NCBI GenBank assembly: GCA_946061795.1
Contig: CAMGSK010000010.1
Location: 1 to 18,236 of the forward strand
DNA: 18,236 bases
Reading direction: 5' to 3'
Source of the DNA: an uncultured Elusimicrobium sp.
Lineage (GTDB): Bacteria; Elusimicrobiota; Elusimicrobia; Elusimicrobiales; Elusimicrobiaceae
Shown: piece after piece, positions 5,915-14,133 of the stretch
Numbering within the stretch: position 1 is the stretch's first letter
Layout of the letters: every line of letters starts with the position of its first letter
Translations under genes and position numbers: made by a program
The notes under the pieces: generated by a model
The model's input: only the letters and a program-made list of their open reading frames with translations
Databases searched by the model: none
Told to the model about the DNA's origin: nothing

Positions 5915-7377
5915 TTATATTCAACAATGCGGCCCGTAGAAACGGGGCGAAGCGGAGAATTTGCCTGGATTCCTTCCTCCAACAACGTACGCATGCCTTT
6001 GGTTCCTACGGATTCTTTCAAATCATCTTTAACGCGCTTAAACGGCCAACCTTCCATATTGCCAAAAGCAATATAGTCATTGGTGCCCAACGTGTATTTT
6101 TGACGATTTTGAATAGGTTTCCCATCTACAAAAATTTTCAAATCCTTTACCTTGCCGTTTTTGTTTCTGTATGTAATCGTCATGCCGGAATACGTAAAAC
6201 GACTGCGGGGAAGCAAGGATTTTTTAACCAAATATTTCAAGAAGCGGCCGTCAACGGTCATTTTGACAACTTTATTGTCAAACGGATGAATGTCCATAGT
6301 ATCGCGTTTGGTGATCGTTCCCTTCTCCATATCAATACGACTTCCTCCGTTATTGTGCACGAAAATTTGCGTACCGGCGTAAGCGCGGCCCAAATCGGCA
6401 ATCCAATCATTAAGAGGCCCGTCCTTATGCTCCGATTCGGAAGAAACGCGGCTGATTTTCTCTGCCGCTTCCCCCACCAGCACATCCAACCCAGGTTCGC
6501 GCAACGTCTCGGCAAAAGCGGCCGTATCTGCATCTTGACCGACTTCTTCAATCAGCAGCGGGATCAACTCCGACTTGGCCGACACAAAACGTCCTGTTTT
6601 GTCATCGGTCTCGACGGTAATTTTCGTCACGTTCTGTCCATACAAGCCGCATTCTGCATACAAAACGCCGTTAATATATTTATTCTGCACGATAACATGC
6701 GCATGTCCCCCCAGAATGACATGTATATCTTTGCCGAATTTTTCCCCCATTTCCGGCATATACCGTTCCGCTCCGTGCCGTTCGTCCCGAATGGAATCAT
6801 GCACAATCACCACGACCACATCCGGCTTCAAGGTTTTTATTTCTTCCAACGATTTTTCCAAAACGGGAAGAGGAGAAACAAACCTATATTTTTTTATATT
6901 TTTCGCTTCGGAGCGGTTGGCCAAACCGATAACGGCTATTTTTACGCCGTCCACGTCAAAAATTTCAAAAGGTTTTACATTGACGGGATAGCGCCCGGTT
7001 TTCGCGTCTAAAAAGTTCGCCGCCAGCATCGGGAAGTTCATAGCGCGCAGGATAGGTTCCACTCCGGCGTCTTTGAAATCAAATTCATGATTACCCAGCG
7101 TAGTGGCCCGGTAGCCCAAGCGGTTCATCAATGCAATGCTTTTCAACCCTTTGGAATTTTTCGCTTCCGCCGTTCCGTTGGAAAAATCCCCGGAGTCTAA
7201 CAGCAAATACGGCAAAGGCTCATTTTTAAGCACATTGGCCAGCGCGGCGAACCCGCCTTGTCCGTTGCGCGGATAGTAAAACCCGTGCGTGTCACTGGTA
7301 TGATAAATAACCGTGGTTTTGGCGAACAACCCCGCGGCGGCAAACAGAAAAACGGCGGACAAAAAGATTTTTTTCAT
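5911..7377 (-). CDS. Secreted 5'-nucleotidase / metallophosphoesterase (intact)
   Basis: This family (UshA/YfkN-like) hydrolyses nucleotides and related phosphoesters outside the cytoplasmic membrane with a two-metal centre. I place the start at the ATG at 7377, which has GGAG six bases upstream; the open frame runs 11 codons further without support. The 488 residues are: signal peptide 1-19 (MKKIFLSAVFLFAAAGLFA), metallophosphoesterase domain with TSDTHG at 27-32, LLDSGD, LGNHEF, IVHDS and GGHAHV (all ligand motifs present), then the C-terminal domain with LNDWIADLGRAYAG, NNGGSR, HPFDNKV and GTNDYIA. There is no lipobox or anchor, so it is probably periplasmic. It is highly similar to the gene at 7491-8951, which implies tandem duplication. 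The actual substrate cannot be read from sequence. Confidence 0.93.
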   Translation of the reverse strand: MKKIFLSAVFLFAAAGLFAKTTVIYHTSDTHGFYYPRNGQGGFAALANVLKNEPLPYLLLDSGDFSNGTAEAKNSKGLKSIALMNRLGYRATTLGNHEFDFKDAGVEPILRAMNFPMLAANFLDAKTGRYPVNVKPFEIFDVDGVKIAVIGLANRSEAKNIKKYRFVSPLPVLEKSLEEIKTLKPDVVVVIVHDSIRDERHGAERYMPEMGEKFGKDIHVILGGHAHVIVQNKYINGVLYAECGLYGQNVTKITVETDDKTGRFVSAKSELIPLLIEEVGQDADTAAFAETLREPGLDVLVGEAAEKISRVSSESEHKDGPLNDWIADLGRAYAGTQIFVHNNGGSRIDMEKGTITKRDTMDIHPFDNKVVKMTVDGRFLKYLVKKSLLPRSRFTYSGMTITYRNKNGKVKDLKIFVDGKPIQNRQKYTLGTNDYIAFGNMEGWPFKRVKDDLKESVGTKGMRTLLEEGIQANSPLRPVSTGRIVEYK

Positions 7378-7431
7378 TTTTATCTCCTGAAATAAGGAAG
7401 GCCTGTGCAAAAGCCCGTGATTTATTTTAAC

Positions 7432-7465
7432 AAAAAGGGCGTACCCGCTTCCAGCGCGTACACCC
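7432..7465 (-). terminator. Terminator after the upstream 5'-nucleotidase
   Basis: On the minus strand GGGUGUAC (7465-7458) pairs with GUACGCCC (7444-7437), 8 bp with one wobble plus inner CGC/GCG, followed by five U. It separates the first nucleotidase transcript from the second. Confidence 0.8.
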
Positions 7466-7490
7466 CGGGAAAATATTTTATTTTCGTTCT

Positions 7491-8951
7491 TTAAAGCCGC
7501 TTAATGCGTCCAGTTTCCGGAGCGGAAACCGCTCCTTTTCCCAGCGCCTCTTCCAGCAGGCCGCGAATGGTTTTTTCTCCGATTTGCTTTTTGTTTTCCG
7601 CAGGAATTGTTTTAAACGCTTTTCCTTCGCTGCCGCCTCCGGCGATATAGGAATTGGTACCGATGACGTATTTTTGTCCGTTGCGCAGCGGACGGCCGTT
7701 GACCCAAATTTTCAAATTTTTCACTTTGCCATTCTTCTCGCGGTAAGTCAGTTTCAGTCCGCTGTAGCAAAGGCGGTTCCACGGGAGCAGGGCGTTTTTC
7801 ACCAAACTTCTCAAGAAGCGGCCGTCCACTTCCACATTGACCACTTCATCGTCAAAAGGGAAGAAATCAATCAAATCCCGCCGCGTCACTTCCCCCGCGT
7901 TCAGCCCCACCCGTACGCCGCCGGTATTGCTGATAAACACATCCGCGCCGCTGTAAGCGCGGCCGACGTCGGCCACCCAGTTGTCGGCGGGAGTGTCGGC
8001 AAAGGCGGGATTTGCGCTTTTTTTACTTATCGGTTCCCGTAAAACGCCCACCACTTCATCCACGCCCGGTTCGCGCAAACTTTCGGCAAACGCTTCCGTT
8101 TCTTTATCCGTCCCCGTCACGGACGGGTCCAACGCAATCAGCTCCGATTGGGCTTTGATTAGTTTTCCCGTTTTATCATCCGTCGTCAGCGTGATTTTGC
8201 TCACCGCGCGGAAATTGCTGCCGCTTTCGGCAAACAAAACGCCTTTGATATAGCGGTTTTGTATCACTTTATGCGCGTGGCCGCCCAATACGGCATGCAC
8301 CCGGCCGGCATATTTGCGGCCAATGTCTCCGACATAATTGGGGTCGCCGGGCCGGTCGTCAGCCAGAGAGTCATGCACCAGCACCACTACCGCGGAAGGC
8401 TCTTGTTTTTCCGCTTCGGAAAGCGCGTTTTCCAACGCTTCCAGCGGCTTGGAAAAAGTATATTTTTTCGTCGCTACGGTGGGATTGCGGTTGGCCAAAC
8501 CGACAACGGCGATTTTCACGCCGTTGACGGAAAATATCCGATACGGCGCCGTATTTTCCGGCCGGAGTCCGCTTTCCCGTTCAAAAAAATTGGCGGCCAA
8601 TACGGCAAATTCCGCGCGGGACAGCATTTCTTTCAGCCCATCGTCGCGGTAAGCAAATTCGTGGTTTCCTATCGTCGCGGCGTGATAGCCCAGCCGGTTC
8701 ATCAGTTCGACAGCTTTGAGTCCTTTGGAATTTTTGGTTTCCACGGTTCCTTCGGCAAAATCTCCTCCGTCCAAGAGCAGATACTCCTTCGGCCCGCTTC
8801 GGAGCACCGCCGCCAAAGCGGCCGCGCCGCCTTGTCCGTTTTTAGGAAAGAAAAACCCGTGCGTGTCGCTGGTGTGATAAATCACCGCCGTACGCGCAAA
8901 CGCGCCGGAGAAAAGAAACAAACAAAACGTCAAAAGAAATATTTTTTTCAT
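7491..8951 (-). CDS. Secreted 5'-nucleotidase / metallophosphoesterase (intact paralogue)
   Basis: A 486-residue secreted phosphoesterase closely related to the next gene downstream. Signal peptide 1-19 (MKKIFLLTFCLFLFSGAFA) precedes the catalytic domain. That domain carries TSDTHG, LLDGGD, IGNHEF, LVHDS and GGHAH, so both metal sites look complete. The C-terminal 5'-nucleotidase domain shows NWVADVGRAYSG, NTGGVR, FFPFDDEV and GTNSYIA. The start ATG at 8951 has only a weak Shine-Dalgarno-like AAGAT and lies 14 bases after the U-run of the nifS terminator, so how it is transcribed is unclear. Nucleotide or phosphate scavenging is the likely role; the substrate is not determined. Confidence 0.93.
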   Translation of the reverse strand: MKKIFLLTFCLFLFSGAFARTAVIYHTSDTHGFFFPKNGQGGAAALAAVLRSGPKEYLLLDGGDFAEGTVETKNSKGLKAVELMNRLGYHAATIGNHEFAYRDDGLKEMLSRAEFAVLAANFFERESGLRPENTAPYRIFSVNGVKIAVVGLANRNPTVATKKYTFSKPLEALENALSEAEKQEPSAVVVLVHDSLADDRPGDPNYVGDIGRKYAGRVHAVLGGHAHKVIQNRYIKGVLFAESGSNFRAVSKITLTTDDKTGKLIKAQSELIALDPSVTGTDKETEAFAESLREPGVDEVVGVLREPISKKSANPAFADTPADNWVADVGRAYSGADVFISNTGGVRVGLNAGEVTRRDLIDFFPFDDEVVNVEVDGRFLRSLVKNALLPWNRLCYSGLKLTYREKNGKVKNLKIWVNGRPLRNGQKYVIGTNSYIAGGGSEGKAFKTIPAENKKQIGEKTIRGLLEEALGKGAVSAPETGRIKRL

Positions 8952-8965
8952 ATTTTTATCTTAAC

Positions 8966-8998
8966 AAAAAAAGACGCCCCGGCAGCGCGGGACGTCTT
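8966..8998 (-). terminator. Terminator of nifU-nifS, abutting the next gene
   Basis: On the minus strand AAGACGUCCCG (8998-8988) pairs with CGGGGCGUCUU (8981-8971), 11 bp with a U-G wobble, followed by seven U. The T-run ends 14 bases before the next start codon. Confidence 0.88.
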
Positions 8999-9013
8999 AG
9001 ACAAACAAATTTC

Positions 9014-10180
9014 TTAAGCCAAACGGGAAAAAGGCGAAATTTTGCGCAGTTCTTTGATAATCCCCGGCAAAACTTCCAATACTTTGTCCACATCCTCCTG
9101 CGTGGTCTGTTCCGAAAGAGAAAAACGGACGGAACCGTGCGCAAACTTGAAATCCACGCCCATCGCCCGCATCACGTGGGACGGCTCTAACGAGCCGGAT
9201 GTGCAGGCCGAGCCGGAAGAGGCGCAAATGCCGTATTCGTTTAAATGCATCAGGATGGCTTCTCCTTCCACATAGCCGAAACTGATGTTGGCCGTAGTGG
9301 CCACGCGGCCGTCCGGCGCTCCGTTCAAACGGCTGTCGGGAATGGAAGAAAGGATTCCGTTTTGCAGGCGGTCACGCAACACGGCAATTTTTTCCATTGC
9401 GCCGTTCTCCAGCCGCTCCTGCGCCAAGCGGGCAGCCGTACCCAATCCCGCTATATAAGGGATATTTTCCGTACCGCCGCGGCGGCCTTTTTCCTGATGA
9501 CCGCCCATCATAAATTCGGAAAAGCGCGTTCCGCGCCGCAAATATAATGCGCCGACGCCTTTGGGAGCGTGGAATTTGTGGCCGGACAAGGACAGCATGT
9601 CTATTTTCGTATTTTTCAAATCAATGGGCAGCTTGCCCACGGCCTGCACCGCATCCGTATGGAACAGCGCGCCGCGCTCTTTGGCCAAAGCGGCGATTTC
9701 GGGCACCGGGAAAATCATGCCCGTTTCATTATTGACCCACATCACCGACACCAACGCCGTGTCGTCGCGCAGAAGCCGTTTATACTGCTCCATGTCAAAA
9801 CGCCCCTGTGCGTCCACCCCCACATAATCCACCTCATAGCCCTGCGTTTGCAAATAGCGGACCGGGTGCATAATGGCGGGGTGTTCCACCGCGGAGGTGA
9901 TGATATGCTTTTTTTGCGGATAAGAGCGAACGGCGGAAAAAACGGCCGTATTGTCGCTCTCCGTAGCGCAGGAAGTAAAAATGATTTCATCCGGATGCGC
10001 CGCCCCCACCAGCTGCGCCACTTGCGCGCGGGCCTGTTCCATGGCTTCATGAGCCTGGGCGGCCAACGGATACATGCTGGAAGCGTTGCCGTATTTTTCG
10101 GTGAAATACGGCCGAATCGTTTCCGCCACTTCGGGTGCCACACGGGTGGTGGCGTTGTTGTCCAGATAAATCAATTTCAT
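9014..10180 (-). CDS. nifS: Cysteine desulfurase, NifS/IscS type
   Basis: A PLP enzyme that takes sulfur from cysteine as a persulfide and passes it to the scaffold protein NifU. It has 388 residues, the usual length for the group. It begins MKLIYLDNNATTRVAPEV. ATESDNTA and HTDAVQAVG are present, the PLP lysine is Lys202 in LSGHKFHAPKG, and the catalytic Cys326 lies in the short class I loop SSGSACTSGS. The ATG has AAGGA six bases upstream and lies 9 bases after the nifU stop, so the two are co-transcribed. A strong terminator follows. I use nifS because the partner is a NifU of full three-domain type; the role is probably general Fe-S assembly, since no nitrogenase gene is in view. Confidence 0.95.
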   Translation of the reverse strand: MKLIYLDNNATTRVAPEVAETIRPYFTEKYGNASSMYPLAAQAHEAMEQARAQVAQLVGAAHPDEIIFTSCATESDNTAVFSAVRSYPQKKHIITSAVEHPAIMHPVRYLQTQGYEVDYVGVDAQGRFDMEQYKRLLRDDTALVSVMWVNNETGMIFPVPEIAALAKERGALFHTDAVQAVGKLPIDLKNTKIDMLSLSGHKFHAPKGVGALYLRRGTRFSEFMMGGHQEKGRRGGTENIPYIAGLGTAARLAQERLENGAMEKIAVLRDRLQNGILSSIPDSRLNGAPDGRVATTANISFGYVEGEAILMHLNEYGICASSGSACTSGSLEPSHVMRAMGVDFKFAHGSVRFSLSEQTTQEDVDKVLEVLPGIIKELRKISPFSRLA

Positions 10181-10189
10181 ATCAGTTCC

Positions 10190-11044
10190 TTACGCTTTGA
10201 CGACGGAAACGGACGGGTCCAGTTTTTCTCTCAGCGTTTTTTCAATAAATCCTTTCATCGTCGCGTCCGCGGCCAGACAGCCGCTGCACATGCCCAAAAG
10301 ACGCAGTTTGATTTCCGTTCCGTTCACGTCCACCAGTTCCACATTGCCGCCGTCGGCGTTGAGCTGGGGCCGCACGTCTTCTTCCAGCACTTTTTCAATG
10401 CGTTTGATTTTTTCCACAATGGTCAAATCCGCAAATTTTTTCTCCGTGTTATGAGCCGGTTCCGGTACGGCGCAGGAATTAACCTTGTCTAAAATCTTTT
10501 GGATTTCCCCTTTGCAGCGGCCGCATCCGCCGCCGGCCTTGGTGTAAAACGTCACTTCTTCCACCGTCTTTAAATGATTGGCGCGGATGGCCTTGATAAT
10601 CGTCTCTTCGGAGACGTTAAAGCAGTGGCACACGATTTTCTCGTTTTCCTGCTCAAACACCACCGGTTTTCCGCCCTGGCGGTAGCTTTTCACCGCCGCT
10701 TCCAACGCTTCCATTCCCATTACGGAACAATGCATTTTTTCCGCAGGCAGAGAGCCCAGTTCGTCGGCGATGTCCTGGTTAGTGATTTTAGACGCTTCGG
10801 CAATCGTTTTTCCTTTAATCATTTCCGTCAATACGGAAGAAGAAGCGATGGCGCTGGCGCAGCCGAAGGTTTCAAATTTGGCGTCTTCAATGACTTCCGT
10901 TTCTTTGTTGATGCGCAGCGTCAGGCGCAGTGCGTCGCCGCACACCAAGCTGCCCACCTGGCCGGTGCCGTCGGCGTTTTCTATGACGCCCACATTGCGC
11001 GGGTGTCGGAAATGGTCCATTACTTTATCTGTATAATCCCACAT
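10190..11044 (-). CDS. nifU: Three-domain Fe-S scaffold protein NifU
   Basis: A scaffold on which [2Fe-2S] and [4Fe-4S] clusters are built and handed to apo-proteins. The 284 residues show all three NifU modules. The IscU-like N-terminal domain has Cys35 (VCGDALRL), Cys62 (FGCASA) and Cys106 (MHCSVMG). The central ferredoxin-like domain has Cys139, Cys141, Cys174 and Cys177 (CHCFNVS, GGGCGRC). The C-terminal Nfu domain has Cys253 and Cys256 (MCSGCLA). The ATG at 11044 has GGAG seven bases upstream. It is first in an operon with nifS, with an extended -10 promoter in front. Full-length NifU outside nitrogen fixers is known in anaerobes and Epsilonproteobacteria, where it serves general Fe-S assembly. 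Confidence 0.96.
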   Translation of the reverse strand: MWDYTDKVMDHFRHPRNVGVIENADGTGQVGSLVCGDALRLTLRINKETEVIEDAKFETFGCASAIASSSVLTEMIKGKTIAEASKITNQDIADELGSLPAEKMHCSVMGMEALEAAVKSYRQGGKPVVFEQENEKIVCHCFNVSEETIIKAIRANHLKTVEEVTFYTKAGGGCGRCKGEIQKILDKVNSCAVPEPAHNTEKKFADLTIVEKIKRIEKVLEEDVRPQLNADGGNVELVDVNGTEIKLRLLGMCSGCLAADATMKGFIEKTLREKLDPSVSVVKA

Positions 11045-11069
11045 AAAAAATCTCCTTTATCTTGCCTAT

Positions 11070-11078
11070 ATTATAGCA
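11070..11078 (-). promoter_or_regulatory. Extended -10 promoter of nifU-nifS
   Basis: On the minus strand TGCTATAAT (11078-11070) is a perfect -10 with the TGn extension. No recognisable -35 lies at the usual distance. The predicted start near 11063 leaves a leader of about 19 bases that contains the GGAG ribosome binding site. Confidence 0.65.
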
Positions 11079-11154
11079 TTTCGTGTCCGCCGCGCCGCCC
11101 GCGCGCAAGCGCAGTTTTGTACTATAACGGACCGTGCGCGCCCGGGGCCGTTTT

Positions 11155-11163
11155 TGCTAAAAT
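11155..11163 (+). promoter_or_regulatory. Extended -10 promoter of nadK-recN
   Basis: TGCTAAAAT is a five-of-six -10 with the TGn extension; no -35 is seen. The predicted transcription start, about 11170, is only a few bases before the ATG at 11174. Confidence 0.45.
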
Positions 11164-11173
11164 GACGATACAT

Positions 11174-12016
11174 ATGAACCTGCGCAAAATCGTTCTGGTT
11201 TGTCATCCTTCTCAGGCCAACGCCGCCCAAACGGCGCGGCGGCTGGCGGATTTTTTGCGCGGGAAACATATAGAAACCGAAATTTTAAACGATTACAGAC
11301 TCCTGCCCCAAGCCAAACAGCCGGATTTGTGCGTCAGCTTGGGCGGAGACGGCACCACCCTGCGCTGTGCGCGCGAAAGCGCGCCGCTGGGCCTGCCGGT
11401 ATTGGCGGTGAATTGCGGCAGTCTGGGTTTTCTTTCCGCCTGCGAAGAACGCGCCGCGCAAGAGTGTCTGCAAGAAATATTGGACGGCAACTTTCAAATT
11501 ACCGAAAGATTGCTTCTTCAAGCTGATATTGAGCGGCGGGGACAAAAACCCCTGCGCGGACTGCTGGCTTTTAACGACTGTCTCATCAAAACGGCGCAGC
11601 CGCGCGCTTTTACTCTGCGCGCCGAACGCGGCGGCAAAGAGTTCAAACGTTTTTACGGGGACGGAGTCATCGTTTCCACTCCCGCCGGCTCCACAGCCTA
11701 TTCTTTAGCGGCGGGAGGCCCGGTGGCGGAGCCGGATTTAAACGTATTTTTATTAATCCCCGTCTGTCCGCACAGTCTGACGGAGCGCCCGTTGATCTTA
11801 CATGCGGACGGCACATTGGCCTTCACTCCCGAATTTAAGAACGAAACGGACCGCGCCGCCGTCAGTTTGGACGGACAAAACGCGTATGAACTGCAAAACG
11901 AAGACCGGGTTCTTCTCTGCCGCTCCGAACATTCCGCCCGGTTGGTATGCGCCGGAAAATTTGATTTTTTTGCCCGTCTGCGCCACAAACTGGAATGGGG
12001 AGGCCGCCCATGTTAA
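11174..12016 (+). CDS. nadK: NAD kinase
   Basis: Phosphorylates NAD to NADP in the cytoplasm. I chose the ATG at 11174 (MNLRKIVLVCHPS), giving 280 residues, near the family norm of 285-300. An in-frame ATG at 11162 overlaps the -10 box. The open frame runs much further upstream, but only as the antisense of nifU. Motifs are GGDGT at 57-61 (catalytic Asp), NCGSLGFLS, FNDCLI (usual NDVVI), and DGVIVSTPAGSTAYSLAAGG from Asp163, followed by PVCPHSLTERPLI. No Shine-Dalgarno sequence is seen, which fits a leaderless or near-leaderless mRNA. The end overlaps the recN start by 7 bases, so the two are likely translationally coupled, an arrangement common in bacteria. Confidence 0.95.
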   Translation: MNLRKIVLVCHPSQANAAQTARRLADFLRGKHIETEILNDYRLLPQAKQPDLCVSLGGDGTTLRCARESAPLGLPVLAVNCGSLGFLSACEERAAQECLQEILDGNFQITERLLLQADIERRGQKPLRGLLAFNDCLIKTAQPRAFTLRAERGGKEFKRFYGDGVIVSTPAGSTAYSLAAGGPVAEPDLNVFLLIPVCPHSLTERPLILHADGTLAFTPEFKNETDRAAVSLDGQNAYELQNEDRVLLCRSEHSARLVCAGKFDFFARLRHKLEWGGRPC

Positions 12017-13668
12017 AAAAGCTCTCCGTCCGCAATTTTGCCGTCATTTCCCAGGCGGAATTTGAGCCCAAACCGGGGCTGAACGTTTTTACCGGAGAGA
12101 CGGGCGCAGGCAAATCCGTAGCCATTTCCGCGCTGGGCTTTGCCCTTGGCGCGCGCGGGTCCGTTTCCCTTATTAAAGACGGAGCGGACAAACTGGAAGT
12201 GCGCGCGGAATTCGACGCAGACACCCTGCCAGAAGATTTACGCCGAAAATATGCCGCGGAAAAAAACACGCTGGTTTTCTCCCGCACGCTGGACCGCGGC
12301 GGAAAAGGAAAATCTTTCATCAATGGCCGGCCCGTACCCGCCGCCGCATTGGCGGAAGCCGGGCGTTTTTTAGTGGACTTTCACGGACAGCACGAACACC
12401 AAAGCCTGCTTCACTCGGAAGTTCAGCTGCATCTGCTGGACCTTTATGCCGGGCTCTCTCCCCTGCGCCAAAAAACGGCTTCTGCCTGGAACGCCTGGAA
12501 AGAGGCTTCTGCGCGTTTGGATGCGGCGCACATGAGCGAGCAGGAAAAACAAAGACAACTGGATTTACTTTCCTTTCAATTAAAAGAAATTGAAACCGTT
12601 CACCCTAAAGAGGACGAGGACGCGGAACTGGAGCAAAAACTTCCGCAAATGAAGCATGCCGGCCGCCTGCTGGAACTGGCCGGAGAAGCGTACGACGAAT
12701 TGTACGCGCAAGAGCGGTCCGTCACCTCTCTGCTGGGGCGCGCGGCGCGCCTGACGCGCGACATGGCGGACCTGGACGAAAACGCCTCTTCCGTCGCCGA
12801 CGCATTGGACCAAGCCCAAACTTTGGTATCCGACGCATGTGCGGATTTAAACGCTTATCAAGACGGACTGGACGCAGACCCGAACGCGCTGGATGAAATG
12901 CTTTCCCGCCATGAGAAACTAAAGAGACTGAAACTCAAATACGGGCCTGAAATCTCCGACGTATTAAAAACGGCGTGGGATATGAAAGAGCAAATCGACC
13001 GCCTGCAAAACGCCGAACTTTTAGAAGAAGAACTGCAAAAACAAGTGCAAAAAACGCGCCGGGAGTTGGACCTGTGCTGCGAAGAACTGCACGCCAAGCG
13101 CACAGAAGCGGCGGGAAAACTGGCCAAAAAACTGGAAGAAGAAATCAAACCGCTGGGGTTTGCCCAGCTGCAATTTGAAATCGCTGTGGAAATGGACGCG
13201 CAGACGCCTTCCAAAGACGGAGCCGACACGGCGGAATTTTTATTCTCGCCCAATCCCGGCCAAACGCCGCGGCCTTTGCGGGCCGTCGCGTCCGGGGGCG
13301 AGCTTTCCCGCGTCATGCTGGGGCTGAAAACCGTTTTGGCCGCGGAAGTGCCCGTCATGGTGTTTGACGAAGTGGACAGCGGCGTGGGCGGGCGCACCGC
13401 CGCGCTGGTGGGGCGCAAACTGCGCCGCGCCGCCCAAGGACGGCAAATTTTATGTGTGACGCATCTGCCCCCTGTGGCGGCCTGCGCCGACGCTTATTTC
13501 CGTTTGGAAAAAACCACGGACGGCAAAACGACCCAAACTGTGCTCAAGCCGCTGGAGGGAGAAGAAATTCCCGTGGAAATAGCCCGTATGCTGGGCGCCC
13601 CCTCCGACACGGATGAAACGGCCCTGCGCCACGCGCGGCAAATGCTGGCTGACGCGAAAAAGAACTAA
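12010..13668 (+). CDS. recN: DNA repair ATPase RecN
   Basis: An SMC-like ATPase that acts early in double-strand break repair by holding DNA ends together. It starts at the ATG at 12010 (MLKKLSVRNFAVISQ), with GGGAGG six bases upstream inside nadK, and has 552 residues, typical for RecN. Walker A GETGAGKS is at 29-36, RecN-specific HGQHEHQS at 125-132, the long coiled-coil region about 150-370, ABC signature SGGELSR at 428-434, and Walker B VMVFDEVDSGVGG with Asp453 and Glu454. The C-terminus has the D-loop and H-loop region (LCVTHLPPVAACAD). No strong terminator is seen after it. Confidence 0.97.
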   Translation: MLKKLSVRNFAVISQAEFEPKPGLNVFTGETGAGKSVAISALGFALGARGSVSLIKDGADKLEVRAEFDADTLPEDLRRKYAAEKNTLVFSRTLDRGGKGKSFINGRPVPAAALAEAGRFLVDFHGQHEHQSLLHSEVQLHLLDLYAGLSPLRQKTASAWNAWKEASARLDAAHMSEQEKQRQLDLLSFQLKEIETVHPKEDEDAELEQKLPQMKHAGRLLELAGEAYDELYAQERSVTSLLGRAARLTRDMADLDENASSVADALDQAQTLVSDACADLNAYQDGLDADPNALDEMLSRHEKLKRLKLKYGPEISDVLKTAWDMKEQIDRLQNAELLEEELQKQVQKTRRELDLCCEELHAKRTEAAGKLAKKLEEEIKPLGFAQLQFEIAVEMDAQTPSKDGADTAEFLFSPNPGQTPRPLRAVASGGELSRVMLGLKTVLAAEVPVMVFDEVDSGVGGRTAALVGRKLRRAAQGRQILCVTHLPPVAACADAYFRLEKTTDGKTTQTVLKPLEGEEIPVEIARMLGAPSDTDETALRHARQMLADAKKN

Positions 13669-13702
13669 CCTTCGTTTTCCCCGCAAAACGGCGCGTGTCT
13701 TT

Positions 13703-13711
13703 TGATACAAT
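13703..13711 (+). promoter_or_regulatory. Extended -10 promoter of the small membrane protein gene
   Basis: TGATACAAT is a five-of-six -10 with a TGn extension, and an overlapping TATAAA follows. The -35 region has no match. It lies 35 bases after the recN stop and 57 bases before the next ATG. Confidence 0.5.
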
Positions 13712-13768
13712 ATAAATAACAACGGCGGCGGGGTCCGTCCGCCGAATTTGAAACAAAAGGAGTTTGCC

Positions 13769-14089
13769 ATGGCTTGCAAAAACAAATGGTGGCCGCACAA
13801 CTGGCTGTGCTTGAAAGGATTGTATTGGGTCTTCGTCGTGCTGTTCTACGCTACGCTGGCGTTTACGCTGTACGCGATTTACCAAATCTGCGTTTCTCCG
13901 ATGCTCACCGGAGTCGATATGTGGAGCATGATTTTCAACGTGCTCATCAGCAACCTCAGCATGATGCTCGGCCTGCTGACCGTGGCGGTCATTCTCAAAA
14001 CGTTGCGCAAAATCAAAAAGGCCGTCGCGCCTTGCTGCTGCGAAACGAAAAAAGAAGAAGTCGTAGTCGTCAGCACCGAAAACAAATAA
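13769..14089 (+). CDS. Small membrane protein with two predicted helices, unknown function
   Basis: I do not recognise this family. The ATG at 13769 has GGAG six bases upstream; an in-frame ATG seven codons earlier overlaps the binding site and is rejected. The 106 residues start MACKNKWWPHNWLCLKG. One hydrophobic segment lies at about 18-43 (YWVFVVLFYATLAFTLYAIY) and a second at about 58-78 (SNLSMMLGLLTVAVILKTL). A basic stretch (RKIKKAV), a Cys triplet (PCCCE) and an acidic/Val-rich tail ending VSTENK follow. The positive-inside rule places the basic loop and the Cys triplet in the cytoplasm. The gene is monocistronic, with its own promoter and a strong terminator. The clean translation signals and the gap-free reading frame argue for a real gene. 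Confidence 0.8.
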   Translation: MACKNKWWPHNWLCLKGLYWVFVVLFYATLAFTLYAIYQICVSPMLTGVDMWSMIFNVLISNLSMMLGLLTVAVILKTLRKIKKAVAPCCCETKKEEVVVVSTENK

Positions 14090-14102
14090 TTTGTTTCGCC
14101 CA

Positions 14103-14133
14103 GGCGGCGGGCTGAACGTCCGCCGCCTTTTTT
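14103..14133 (+). terminator. Rho-independent terminator after the small membrane protein gene
   Basis: GGCGGCGGGC (14103-14112) pairs with GUCCGCCGCC (14118-14127), 10 bp with one wobble and a 5-base loop, followed by six T. The next gene starts only 22 bases after the T-run. Confidence 0.9.

Noticed and set aside
10574..11173. Long N-terminal extension of the NAD kinase frame
   Set aside because: It is antisense to nifU and contains the divergent promoters; the family N-terminus begins at 11174.
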